A stretch of DNA of 64,000 nt from Betaproteobacteria bacterium HGW-Betaproteobacteria-7 (GTDB taxonomy: Bacteria; Pseudomonadota; Gammaproteobacteria; Burkholderiales; Rhodocyclaceae). The number at the start of each line of letters is the position of its first letter. Positions within the stretch are counted from its first letter, which is position 1. The notes beneath the pieces are model-generated. The model worked only from the letters and a program-made list of their open reading frames with translations. It searched no databases and had not been told where the DNA came from. The stretch is from assembly GCA_002840765.1 (NCBI GenBank), contig PHCE01000008.1, positions 62,001-126,000 of the forward strand. Direction: 5' to 3'. Positions 25,425 to 33,621 of the stretch are shown piece by piece. The translations under genes were made by a program, and so were the position numbers.

Positions 25425-26090
25425 ATGCCGCGCAAGCAAGGTTTCAGGCTGGGTATCTACGTGTTCAAGGATGCCGAAGTGATCGATTATGCGGCGCCGG
25501 CTGGCGTCATCTCGGTCGCCCGCCGTCTGGACCCGGAGCTCGATACTTTCCTGATCGCCGAATCGATGCGCCCGGTGCAGACCCAGGCCGGCTTCACCGT
25601 CCTGCCCAACTACTGCTTCGCTGACCAGCCGACCATGGACGCCTTTCTGATCCCCGGTGGCTTCGGCACGCGGCAGGAAATGCACAACGCCAACCTCCAT
25701 CGTTACATCCAGGCCCTGCCGCCCGAGTGCCTGCTGACCAGCGTCTGCACCGGTTCGTGGATCTACGCCCGGATGGGCCTCCTCGACGGCCTGCCAGCCA
25801 CCAACCGCAAGGAGCCGGACCGTCTGGAAGCTTCACACCTGGGCAAGACGCCGATCGATCGCCTGGCGGAGATCGCCCCGGCTTGCCGCGTCAGCCGGGC
25901 GCGCGTTGTCGATGCCGGACGCCTAGTTACGGCCGGCGGTATCGCCTCCGGCATGGAGCTCGGTTTCCACCTGCTGCGCCGCGCCGGCTATGCCGAGGAA
26001 TTCATCACCGACGTCGCCCGCGTCATGGAATACCACCGCGCCTACGACCTCTACCGCCACGACATCGAATTTCACGAAGCCCCTCTTTAA
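25425..26090 (+). CDS. DJ-1/PfpI family protein, isonitrile-hydratase-like
   Basis: A 221-residue DJ-1/PfpI protein. The nucleophile elbow is TSVCTGSWIYARMGLLDG with C108, followed by PATNRKEPDRL and VTAGGIASGMELGFHLL. Members with this SVCTGS...GLLDG pattern include isocyanide (isonitrile) hydratases and the amidase-like domains of AraC regulators; no AraC domain is present here. AGGAG lies 6 bases upstream of the ATG. It is the first gene of the cyanate operon, 24 bases before the binding-protein gene, so it may handle a nitrile- or isocyanide-type compound connected with cyanate. The exact reaction is unknown. Confidence 0.75.
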   Translation: MPRKQGFRLGIYVFKDAEVIDYAAPAGVISVARRLDPELDTFLIAESMRPVQTQAGFTVLPNYCFADQPTMDAFLIPGGFGTRQEMHNANLHRYIQALPPECLLTSVCTGSWIYARMGLLDGLPATNRKEPDRLEASHLGKTPIDRLAEIAPACRVSRARVVDAGRLVTAGGIASGMELGFHLLRRAGYAEEFITDVARVMEYHRAYDLYRHDIEFHEAPL

Positions 26091-26114
26091 TCGATTTTCC
26101 AGAAGGAGATTGTC

Positions 26115-27494
26115 ATGTCTGCTTTCAAGGACCCATTCAGCGACGGTATCAAGCTCGGTAGCTGTTCCTGCGGCAAGCACCATTCGCAAGCCGAGCATGA
26201 TGCTGCGTCGGCCCAGGCCGCCGATCTGCCGATCGAAGCCAACGAGGAATCGCTGAACCGCCGCACCATCGAATCGGCGATCATGCGCGCCGTCTTCCCG
26301 GATGACGGCGAGCGCCGTCGCTTCCTGCGCGCCGTTGGCCGGTCGACGGCGATGGCGGCACTGTCCAGCTTCTTCCCGCTGGCCGCGCTGGAGGCCATGG
26401 CCCAGGAAAAAGGCCCGCTGGAGAAGAAGGACCTGAAGATCGGCTTCATTCCCATCACCTGTGCCAGCCCGCTGCTGATGGCCGATCCGCTCGGCTTCTA
26501 CAAGAAGGAAGGCCTCAATGTCCAGGTGGTCAAGACCGCCGGTTGGGCGCTGATCCGCGACAAGACACTGAGCCGCGAATACGATGCTGCCCACATGCTG
26601 GCGCCGATGCCGATCGCCATGAGCATGGGCATCGGTTCCAACCCGATTCCGCTCAACGTCGCCACCATCCAGAACACCAACGGTCAGGCGATCACCCTGC
26701 ACGTCAAGCACAAGGACAAGCGCGATCCGCGGCAGTGGAAAGGCTTCAAGTTCGCCGTGCCGTTTGAGTACTCGATGCACAACTTCCTGCTCCGCTACTA
26801 CGTTGCCGAGCATGGGCTCGACCCGGACAAGGATATCCAGATCCGTGTCGTGCCGCCGCCGGAAATGGTTGCCAACCTGCGCGCCGGCAACCTCGATGGC
26901 TATCTCGGCCCCGACCCCTTCAACCAGCGCGCGGTCTATGACGAGGTCGGCTTCATCCACATCCTCTCCAAGGAAATCTGGGATGGCCACCCCTGCTGCT
27001 CGTTCGGCGTGCCGACCGATTTCGTCAAGCAGAACCCGAACACTTTCGCCGCGCTCTACCGCGCCATCCTGACCGCCGCCAAGATGGCCCGCGACCCGAA
27101 GAATCGCCCGATCATGGCCGAAGTGCTGTCGCCAGCCGCCTTCCTCAATCAGCCGAAAACGGTGCTCGAACAGGTGCTGACCGGCAAGTTTGCCGACGGC
27201 CTGGGCAACGTGCAGAACGTGCCGACGCGCGCCGACTTCGACCCCTTCCCGTGGTATTCGATGGCAGTGTGGATTCTCAGCCAGATGAAGCGCTGGGGCT
27301 ACATCAAGGGCGACGTGAATTACAAGGAGATTGCCGAGAAGGTGTATCTGATCACCGACGCCCGCAAGCACATGGCCGCGATCGGCATGCCGGCGCCCAA
27401 GGAGAACTACGCCAAGTTCAAGGTCATGGGCAAGGAGTTCGACCCGATGAAAGCCGAGGCCTACGTGAACTCCTTCGCCATCAAGAAGGCCTGA
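26115..27494 (+). CDS. Cyanate/nitrate-type ABC transporter substrate-binding protein (CynA/NrtA-like)
   Basis: A 459-residue periplasmic binding protein of the NrtA/SsuA-type fold (LKIGFIPITCASPLLMADPLGFYKKEGLNV, DAAHMLAPMPIAMSMG, NLDGYLGPDPFNQRAVYD). Export appears to be Tat-dependent: RRRFLRAVG at 67-75, a hydrophobic stretch, then cleavage near AMAQE at about 96. The twin-arginine motif is preceded by 66 unusual residues containing GSCSCGKHH. AAGGAG lies before the ATG. The neighbouring cyanase makes cyanate the likely ligand, though nitrate-type ligands cannot be excluded. Confidence 0.82.
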   Translation: MSAFKDPFSDGIKLGSCSCGKHHSQAEHDAASAQAADLPIEANEESLNRRTIESAIMRAVFPDDGERRRFLRAVGRSTAMAALSSFFPLAALEAMAQEKGPLEKKDLKIGFIPITCASPLLMADPLGFYKKEGLNVQVVKTAGWALIRDKTLSREYDAAHMLAPMPIAMSMGIGSNPIPLNVATIQNTNGQAITLHVKHKDKRDPRQWKGFKFAVPFEYSMHNFLLRYYVAEHGLDPDKDIQIRVVPPPEMVANLRAGNLDGYLGPDPFNQRAVYDEVGFIHILSKEIWDGHPCCSFGVPTDFVKQNPNTFAALYRAILTAAKMARDPKNRPIMAEVLSPAAFLNQPKTVLEQVLTGKFADGLGNVQNVPTRADFDPFPWYSMAVWILSQMKRWGYIKGDVNYKEIAEKVYLITDARKHMAAIGMPAPKENYAKFKVMGKEFDPMKAEAYVNSFAIKKA

Positions 27495-27506
27495 CGAAAG
27501 CGTTCC

Positions 27507-28346
27507 ATGAAAAACGAGCACTGGAAAAGCCTGTTGCTGTCGGTCGTGCTGTTCGCTCTCTTCATCGCCGTGTGGTTTGTCGCCACCCTGCCGAAAGAGA
27601 GCGGGCTGCAGTCGGCGGAGCAGGACGAGTACGCGGCGTTGATGGGCAAGGGGGCGGCCAAGTCCGGCGGCTTCCCACCGCCACAGGAGATTGGCAAGGC
27701 CATCGTCACCCACCTGTCCGATCCGTTCAAGGACAACGGGCCGAACGACAAGGGTATGGCCATTCAGCTCGGTCACTCCCTGGGCCGCGTCGGGGTGGGC
27801 TTCGCCCTGGCGATCCTGGTGGCGCTGCCGATCGGTTTCGCCATCGGCATGTCACCGTTGCTGCATCGGGCGCTGGACCCCTTCATCCAGGTGCTCAAGC
27901 CGATCTCGCCGCTCGCCTGGATGCCGCTTGCCTTGTACACGATCAAGGACTCGGACCTCTCGGGCATCTTCGTCATCTTCATCTGTTCGCTGTGGCCGAT
28001 GCTGATCAACACCGCTTTCGGTGTCGCCAACGTCCGCAAGGACTGGCTGAATGTCGCCCGTACGCTGGAAGTCCGGCCGCTGCGCAAGGCCCTGACGGTG
28101 ATTCTGCCGGCTGCCGCACCGACCATCCTGACCGGCATGCGCATTTCGATGGGCATCGCCTGGCTGGTCATCGTCGCCGCTGAAATGCTGGTCGGCGGTA
28201 CCGGTGTCGGCTACTTCGTGTGGAACGAGTGGAACAACCTGGCGTTGCCCAACGTGATCTTCGCCATCCTGGTCATTGGCGTCGTCGGCATGATCCTCGA
28301 CCGCTGCTTTGCCGGCCTGCAGAAGCTGGTCAGCTATACGGAGTGA
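27507..28346 (+). CDS. ABC transporter permease (CynB/NrtB-like)
   Basis: A 279-residue inner-membrane permease with five or six hydrophobic segments. The binding-protein-dependent transport signature is visible as EVRPLRKALTVILPAAAPTILTGMRISMGIAW, and the family segment PFIQVLKPISPLAWMPLALY is typical of nitrate/sulfonate/taurine/cyanate importers. The N-terminus has one helix then a hydrophilic stretch of about 60 residues. It starts 12 bases after the binding-protein gene and ends 3 bases before the ATPase gene. Confidence 0.87.
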   Translation: MKNEHWKSLLLSVVLFALFIAVWFVATLPKESGLQSAEQDEYAALMGKGAAKSGGFPPPQEIGKAIVTHLSDPFKDNGPNDKGMAIQLGHSLGRVGVGFALAILVALPIGFAIGMSPLLHRALDPFIQVLKPISPLAWMPLALYTIKDSDLSGIFVIFICSLWPMLINTAFGVANVRKDWLNVARTLEVRPLRKALTVILPAAAPTILTGMRISMGIAWLVIVAAEMLVGGTGVGYFVWNEWNNLALPNVIFAILVIGVVGMILDRCFAGLQKLVSYTE

Positions 28347-28349
28347 GCC

Positions 28350-29198
28350 ATGTCCTTCCTGATCGTAGAGAACCTCGCCAAATCCTATCCCGGCAACGAT
28401 GCGCCGGTCTTCGAGAATGTCAATTTCAGCATCGTCAAGGGTGAGTTCGTTTGCATCATCGGCCACTCCGGCTGCGGCAAGACGACCATTCTGAATGCCT
28501 TGGCCGGCCTCGAAACGGCCACCAGCGGCAACCTGATCATGGACGGCCGCGAAGTGGTCGGACCCGGCCTGGATCGCGGCGTCGTCTTCCAGGGGCATGC
28601 GCTGATGCCGTGGATGAGCGTTATCGAGAACGTCAAGTTCGCCGTCCGTTCGCGCTGGCCGGACTGGTCGAAGCAGGAGATCGAGGCGCAGGCCGCCAAG
28701 TATCTGGAGATGGTCGGCCTCGGCCAGGCCCTGTACAAGAAGCCGAGCATGCTCTCCGGCGGCATGAAGCAGCGCGTCGGCATCGCCCGCGCTTTTGCCA
28801 TCCAGCCCAAGATGCTGCTGCTCGACGAACCCTTCGGTGCGCTCGATGCGCTGACCCGCGGCACCATTCAGGACGAGCTGCTGAACATCGTCCAGGCTAC
28901 GGCGCAGACGGTGTTCATGATCACCCACGATGTGGACGAAGCCATCCTGCTCTCCGACCGCATCCTGCTGATGAGCAACGGGCCGCGGGCACGGATTGCC
29001 GAGATTGTCGAAGTCACGCTGCCGCGCAGCCGTACCCGCCACGACATGCACCACGATCCGCGTTACTACCGCATCCGCAATCACCTGGTCGATTTTCTGG
29101 TCAGTCGCTCAAAAGACCCGAAACCGGTCGATGAACTCCAGCCCCCGGTCGTCCGCCCCGGCGAAGATGAGCCGGGCACCCTACCGTTTGCCGCTTAA
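28350..29198 (+). CDS. ABC transporter ATP-binding protein (CynD/NrtD-like)
   Basis: A 282-residue ATPase: Walker A GHSGCGKTT, signature LSGGMKQRVGIARAFA, Walker B MLLLDEPFGALDALTR, switch THDVDEA. The C-terminal LPRSRTRHDMHHDPRYYRIRNHLVDFL is typical of NrtD/CynD ATPases. It energises uptake by the neighbouring permease and binding protein. Confidence 0.88.
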   Translation: MSFLIVENLAKSYPGNDAPVFENVNFSIVKGEFVCIIGHSGCGKTTILNALAGLETATSGNLIMDGREVVGPGLDRGVVFQGHALMPWMSVIENVKFAVRSRWPDWSKQEIEAQAAKYLEMVGLGQALYKKPSMLSGGMKQRVGIARAFAIQPKMLLLDEPFGALDALTRGTIQDELLNIVQATAQTVFMITHDVDEAILLSDRILLMSNGPRARIAEIVEVTLPRSRTRHDMHHDPRYYRIRNHLVDFLVSRSKDPKPVDELQPPVVRPGEDEPGTLPFAA

Positions 29199-29215
29199 AC
29201 CCAAGGAGCCCCACC

Positions 29216-29659
29216 ATGAACCGCGAACAAGTCACCGATCTGATCGTTACCCAGAAAGTCAAAAAGAAGCTGACCTGGGCCGATCTGGCCGAAGTTGTCG
29301 GCCATAGCAAGGAATGGAGCACCGCCGCACTGCTCGGCCAGATGACCCTGACTGAGACCCAGGCCAAGGCCGTCGGTGCCGCCCTCGACCTGCCGGAAGA
29401 GGCCGTCGCCCAACTGCAGGTTGTTCCCTACAAGGGTTCGCTGCCCACCGCGGTGCCGACCGATCCGCTGATCTACCGCTTTTACGAACTGATCAACGTC
29501 TATGGCACAACCTTCAAGTCGCTGATCCATGAAGAATTTGGTGACGGCATCATGAGCGCCATCGATTTCAACATGGACCTCACCCGCGAACCGGATCCCA
29601 AGGGCGACCGGGTCAAGATCGTCATGAGCGGCAAGTTCCTGCCGTACAAGACTTACTGA
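29216..29659 (+). CDS. cynS: Cyanase (cyanate hydratase) CynS
   Basis: A 147-residue cyanase, which converts cyanate and bicarbonate to ammonia and carbon dioxide. The three catalytic residues known from the E. coli enzyme (R96, E99, S122) align by spacing with R88, E91 and S114, in LIYRFYELI and DGIMSAIDF. The N-terminal helical domain and the C-terminal GDRVKIVMSGKFLPYKTY are typical. CAAGGAG lies 8 bases before the ATG. It ends the operon DJ-1 - CynA - CynB - CynD - CynS, which gives uptake and breakdown of cyanate as nitrogen source or as detoxification. Confidence 0.96.
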   Translation: MNREQVTDLIVTQKVKKKLTWADLAEVVGHSKEWSTAALLGQMTLTETQAKAVGAALDLPEEAVAQLQVVPYKGSLPTAVPTDPLIYRFYELINVYGTTFKSLIHEEFGDGIMSAIDFNMDLTREPDPKGDRVKIVMSGKFLPYKTY

Positions 29660-29695
29660 GCGGCGGCAGGTCATTGCTGGAGTAAGCATCCACAC

Positions 29696-29717
29696 AACAG
29701 CTCCTCGAGGAGCTGTT
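29696..29717. terminator. Perfect 22-base palindrome downstream of cynS
   Basis: The arms AACAGCTCCTC and GAGGAGCTGTT pair without any mismatch. It lies 37 bases after the cynS stop, in the spacer between convergent genes, where a terminator is expected, but it is followed by TAAATG rather than a T-tract. It could instead be an operator or a processing hairpin. Confidence 0.45.
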
Positions 29718-29790
29718 AAATGCGACAGCGATCTCGAGCAGAGCGCCTGCAGTTCACCGCTCAGCGCGCCCCTCCCGGAGGCGGCCACGC

Positions 29791-30858
29791 TCAGCCGCGC
29801 TTGATCGGCAGCCGGATGGTAAAGGTCGTTCCCTGGCCTGGCTCGGTGTCGACCTCGATGCGGCCGTTGTGCTTGTCGACGATGCCGTAGGCGACCGACA
29901 GGCCGAGGCCGGTGCCCTTGCCGACAGGCTTCGTGGTGAAGAAGGGGTCGAAAATGCGGTCGCGCACTTCCGGCGCCATGCCGACGCCGGTATCGGTGAC
30001 GGCAACGCAGGCGAAGTCGCCGTCGCATGAGGTGCGGATGGTGATGGTGCCGCGCTCGGGTATGGCGTGGGCGGCGTTGACCAGGAGGTTGAGGAACACC
30101 TGGTTGAGCTGGAAAGGCAGGCATTCGACCGGCGGCAGTTGTTCGTAGTTTCGGACCACTTCGGCCTTGAACTTGATCTCGTTCCAGACAACGTTGAGGG
30201 TGCTGTCGATGCAGGTGTGCAGGTCGATGGTCGTCCATTCGGCATCGCCTGGTCGCGAGAAATCGCGCAGGTCCTGGACGATGCGCCGGACGCGGCTGGC
30301 GCCGTCGATCGATTCGGCGATCAGCGCCGCCATGTCTACGCGCATGAAATCGATGTCGGCGGTCTGCCTGGCCTGCGCCAGCCGCCGTACCGTCTCCGGC
30401 GACAGTTCGACCTCGCTCTTCGCATATTCGTCGAGCAGGCCGAGGAGTTGGTCCGCATAGCTCTTCAAGGTGCCGAGATTGGAATTGACGAAGCCGATCG
30501 GGTTATTGATCTCGTGGGCGACACCGGCAGCCAACTGGCCGATCGAAGCCAGCTTCTCGGATTGCAGCAACTGGTTGTGTGCCTCTTCCAGCTCCTCGAT
30601 CAGCTTGCGCTGTTCATCCTTTTCCTGCGTCAGGTCGCGGTTGATGCGCTCGTTCTCGCGCAAGGCTGCCTCCAGTTCCTCCGTGCGCCGGCGGATCTGG
30701 TTCTCCAGCATGACCGCGTCCTGGAACAGGCCGAAGCTGCTGGAACGCGTGCTGGTCTCGCGTTCGGCGCGATTCATCAGCGCCTGCACGACCTTGTTGA
30801 GGCGGGCAATTTCCTTGCGCAGCGCAGCCTCGTCGCCGGGCGTCACGGGCTCAGTCAT
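29791..30858 (-). CDS. Soluble sensor histidine kinase coupled to FIST protein
   Basis: A 355-residue kinase without transmembrane helices. An N-terminal coiled coil (about 10-110; [23 protein letters not shown]) leads into HisKA ([22 protein letters not shown], His in VAHEINNP) and HATPase ([32 protein letters not shown]). This type of coiled-coil kinase takes its signal from a partner. Its start overlaps the end of the FIST gene by 8 bases. No response regulator is adjacent. Confidence 0.88.
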   Translation of the reverse strand: MTEPVTPGDEAALRKEIARLNKVVQALMNRAERETSTRSSSFGLFQDAVMLENQIRRRTEELEAALRENERINRDLTQEKDEQRKLIEELEEAHNQLLQSEKLASIGQLAAGVAHEINNPIGFVNSNLGTLKSYADQLLGLLDEYAKSEVELSPETVRRLAQARQTADIDFMRVDMAALIAESIDGASRVRRIVQDLRDFSRPGDAEWTTIDLHTCIDSTLNVVWNEIKFKAEVVRNYEQLPPVECLPFQLNQVFLNLLVNAAHAIPERGTITIRTSCDGDFACVAVTDTGVGMAPEVRDRIFDPFFTTKPVGKGTGLGLSVAYGIVDKHNGRIEVDTEPGQGTTFTIRLPIKRG

Positions 30859-32005
30859 CGGCGTTCGCTCCCTTGCCGATGGCGATGCCAGTCAGTGTCT
30901 GGTTGACATGGACGCCGCCGAATTGCTCGCCGTAGGTGGCGAAGCCGACCGCGTTGTTGCGCCGGAACAACTCGCCCACCGCCTCCTTGCTGCCGTCCCG
31001 TTCCGCTTCGAGGTTACGCAGGATGCAGTCGCAGACCAGCATGGCCTGGAGGCCCCCGAGGTCGGCGCGCAGTTCGTCGAAAGTGTGCTCCAGTCGGCCC
31101 AGCAGATCCTTGCCCCGCGCCACCCGCAGTACGACGCCTTCATCGATGGCACAGTAGAAGGTCAGGCTGCCGTCCGGATTGGCGTGCTGGATGGAACGCA
31201 CGAAGTCCGTGCCATCAATCATCACCACCACCGGCCAGGCCGCGAAGTGGCTCGGCATCAGGCTAGCCGCCGGCACGCCGACGATGCGGCCATACTCTTC
31301 GATGGCCGGCAAGCCGTTGATTTCCTTGACCACGCGGCGTGCGGCATCGACCTCGGTCACCACCATGCGCTCGCCGTCCGAAACAAAGTGCTGGGTCTTG
31401 AGGACGCGGAAAGGGAACTCGGTCGACACCAGCACCAGTGCCGCGCTGTCGCTATGGAAGGCGCCGTCGTGGAAGACCCAGGTGCGCTCGAACTTGAGGT
31501 CGTCGCCGGCCGAACCGCCGATCATGCGGATACCGCCGAGGCCATCCTGCAGTGCATGGGTCACCGGCTCCTCGCGCATCGACAAACCGTCGATCAGCAA
31601 CAGGCCGAAGCTGTTGCGGGCGTCGGCCTGAGGCGCCTGCTGCTCCAGTCGCCCCAGCAGGCCCTGGGCGAAATCCCGCCCGACAGCGATCTCGAACGAC
31701 TGCAAGCCGTCGATGCCGCCGGCCACGGCAGTGCAAGCGCCGGCCGGAAAACTCATGCCGGAAATACTGCGTCCCCGATAACCCGCCGGCCCGATCTCCC
31801 CGGCCGTCGTACAGCCCACCACCGTGATGCCGGCGAAGCGCCGGTTCATCTCGGCCGCCACCGCCGGCAGATCGTAGGCGCTGGAGCAGAAGAAGAGCAC
31901 CAGCGCCATCGCCGGCTGGCGCACCTGCTCGTCGAATTCCGCCACGGCTTCTGCCGCAGTCTCGGCGCACGAATGGCCCGTTCGTATGTTTTGGTTGTTG
32001 TTCAT
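30851..32005 (-). CDS. FIST signal-sensing protein
   Basis: A 384-residue cytoplasmic protein with FIST N (about 35-230: LVLFFCSSAYDLPAVAAEMNRRF, VVGCTTAGEIGPAGY, MIGGSAGDDLKFERTWVFHDG) and FIST C (about 240-375: PAIEEYGRIVG, GLQAMLVCDCILRNLEAERDG, VGFATYGEQFGGVHVNQT). FIST domains are thought to bind small ligands such as amino acids. AGGAG lies just before the ATG. The overlapping kinase gene indicates that FIST input controls kinase activity. Confidence 0.9.
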   Translation of the reverse strand: MNNNQNIRTGHSCAETAAEAVAEFDEQVRQPAMALVLFFCSSAYDLPAVAAEMNRRFAGITVVGCTTAGEIGPAGYRGRSISGMSFPAGACTAVAGGIDGLQSFEIAVGRDFAQGLLGRLEQQAPQADARNSFGLLLIDGLSMREEPVTHALQDGLGGIRMIGGSAGDDLKFERTWVFHDGAFHSDSAALVLVSTEFPFRVLKTQHFVSDGERMVVTEVDAARRVVKEINGLPAIEEYGRIVGVPAASLMPSHFAAWPVVVMIDGTDFVRSIQHANPDGSLTFYCAIDEGVVLRVARGKDLLGRLEHTFDELRADLGGLQAMLVCDCILRNLEAERDGSKEAVGELFRRNNAVGFATYGEQFGGVHVNQTLTGIAIGKGANADD

Positions 32006-32150
32006 CGCACTCCTCCTGGCGGCGCCATCCTACGTTAACTCGGCCGCCACCTGAATAGCTCTTGTCAATTTCCGTCTGGATTGGCAACAGAGTGCGACGG
32101 TGCGTTCCTGAGGCGAGCGGAGCGAGCAAGGTGGTTGATTGCAACAGCCG

Positions 32151-33593
32151 CTAACAGCGAAAACAACACTCCTCGCCGCTTTCTTCATCACGATAGGTAA
32201 TGGTGGCGCTGCGGAATTTGAGGTCCACCAGCAGGTGGCAGTAATGCGCCTCGTGCCGCCAGGCCATGGCCAGTGCGCTGCGATTGCTCGTATGCAGTCC
32301 GAAGCGGCCGGCGAAAGCCGGGTAGTTGTTGCGGAAGCGCATCAGCCGCAGCAAGCGCTGGACGACCGGTTTCTGCAGGGCGGCATCGGCTTCTTCAAGG
32401 CTGTAGTGATGGCGGTTGATGTCGCGCGCCTCGCCCGATTGTTCGGCCCGTTCATAATCATTGGCGCCGGCCAGCAGACCGACGTAGTAGATCTGCGGAA
32501 TACCCGGCGCAAAGCACTGGATGGCGCGGGCGCACAGATAGGCATCGTCATGCTGCATCAGGGCATCGTAGAAGGTGCAGGTCAGTTGGTAGATGGCGCC
32601 GACGCTGTGGATGTTGGCGGCAAACCGGCGCAGGATGGGATCACCGCTACGCCCGGAAATGTTCTCGACCAGTTCGCGGACCTTGTCTTCCGGCAGGAAG
32701 CCGTCAACATCGGGGATGCAGATGCCGTCGTGGGTGTCGAGCACCGTCACCTGATTGCGCGGACACATGCGTAGCCAGTTCTTCAGGTGACGGCTGTCGC
32801 CATCGAGCAGGGCAAACAGCACCAGCGGCGGCAGGGCAAAGGCGTAGGGGCGCATGCCGCGAGCGGAAATCGCGAACTGATAGCTGGGGTGGTCGTGGAC
32901 TTCCGGCAATATCTCCGCCCCGTGTTCGGCACAGGTCTGGCGGAACCATTCGAGGATTTCGTACACCTCCGGTTCGACCAGGAAGCAGGTGCTGCCGATG
33001 CGCTTGGTCGTATAGCCGAAGGCATCCAGACGGAACAGCCGGACGCCGCGCGCCGTCAGGAACTCGATGTAGCGTTGCATCAGCGCAAAAGTTTTGGGCG
33101 AGCGGTAATCCAGATCGATCTGCTGATCGGTGAAGGTGCACCACAGCCGGCTACGGTCGCCGTTGGCACATTCGACATCGCGGAAGGGTTCCTTTTCCTT
33201 GCGAATGTGAATGCGCGCCAGGTCGTCCTGGGTGATCTCGCCCATGCGCGAGACATGGACGAACAGGTCCGCATGTGGCGAGGCGAATCCCTGGTCCAGG
33301 AAGTCGAGAAACTCGGGAGAGGCGTCGGAAATGTGGTTGAGGATCAGGTCGACGCATAGTTCAAAGCGAGCAGCGATGCGCTCCACATCGTTCCAGTCAC
33401 CGAAGGCTGGGTCGACTTCCAGATGCGTCAGCGGCGAAAAGCCTGCATCAGCATTCGACGGATAGATCGGCAGCAGGTGCACGCCGCCGATTGCGTCGCC
33501 CAGCCTGGTTTCGAGAAAGTCGGCGAGGTCGCGCAGATTTTCGCCAATCCGGTCGGGGTAGCAGATCAGTTGGATTCGGTTGCTCAGGGACAT
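32151..33593 (-). CDS. Sucrose phosphorylase-like GH13 enzyme
   Basis: A 480-residue GH13 protein of the sucrose phosphorylase group (GH13_18). The catalytic residues are D190 (RLFRLDAFGY, nucleophile), E231 (ILPEVHDH, acid/base) and D289 (VLDTHDGI), almost the same numbers as D192, E232 and D290 in the Bifidobacterium enzyme. The opening IQLICYPDRIGENLRDL and GVHLLPIYPSNADAGFSPL are also characteristic. It phosphorolyses sucrose or a related glucoside such as glucosylglycerate or sucrose-6-phosphate; the exact donor is not determined. AAGGAG lies before the ATG. It starts 28 bases after the nagZ-like pseudogene on the same strand and is probably in one operon with creD. Confidence 0.87.
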   Translation of the reverse strand: MSLSNRIQLICYPDRIGENLRDLADFLETRLGDAIGGVHLLPIYPSNADAGFSPLTHLEVDPAFGDWNDVERIAARFELCVDLILNHISDASPEFLDFLDQGFASPHADLFVHVSRMGEITQDDLARIHIRKEKEPFRDVECANGDRSRLWCTFTDQQIDLDYRSPKTFALMQRYIEFLTARGVRLFRLDAFGYTTKRIGSTCFLVEPEVYEILEWFRQTCAEHGAEILPEVHDHPSYQFAISARGMRPYAFALPPLVLFALLDGDSRHLKNWLRMCPRNQVTVLDTHDGICIPDVDGFLPEDKVRELVENISGRSGDPILRRFAANIHSVGAIYQLTCTFYDALMQHDDAYLCARAIQCFAPGIPQIYYVGLLAGANDYERAEQSGEARDINRHHYSLEEADAALQKPVVQRLLRLMRFRNNYPAFAGRFGLHTSNRSALAMAWRHEAHYCHLLVDLKFRSATITYRDEESGEECCFRC

Positions 33594-33621
33594 GACAGGG
33601 CTCCTTGGGGCGGCGATGGCT

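Noticed and set aside
25923-27776. 617-codon open frame on the minus strand across cynA
   Set aside because: It lies fully opposite a clear binding-protein gene with ribosome binding site and known family. Its Arg/His/Gly/Asp-rich sequence is typical of antisense frames in high-GC DNA.
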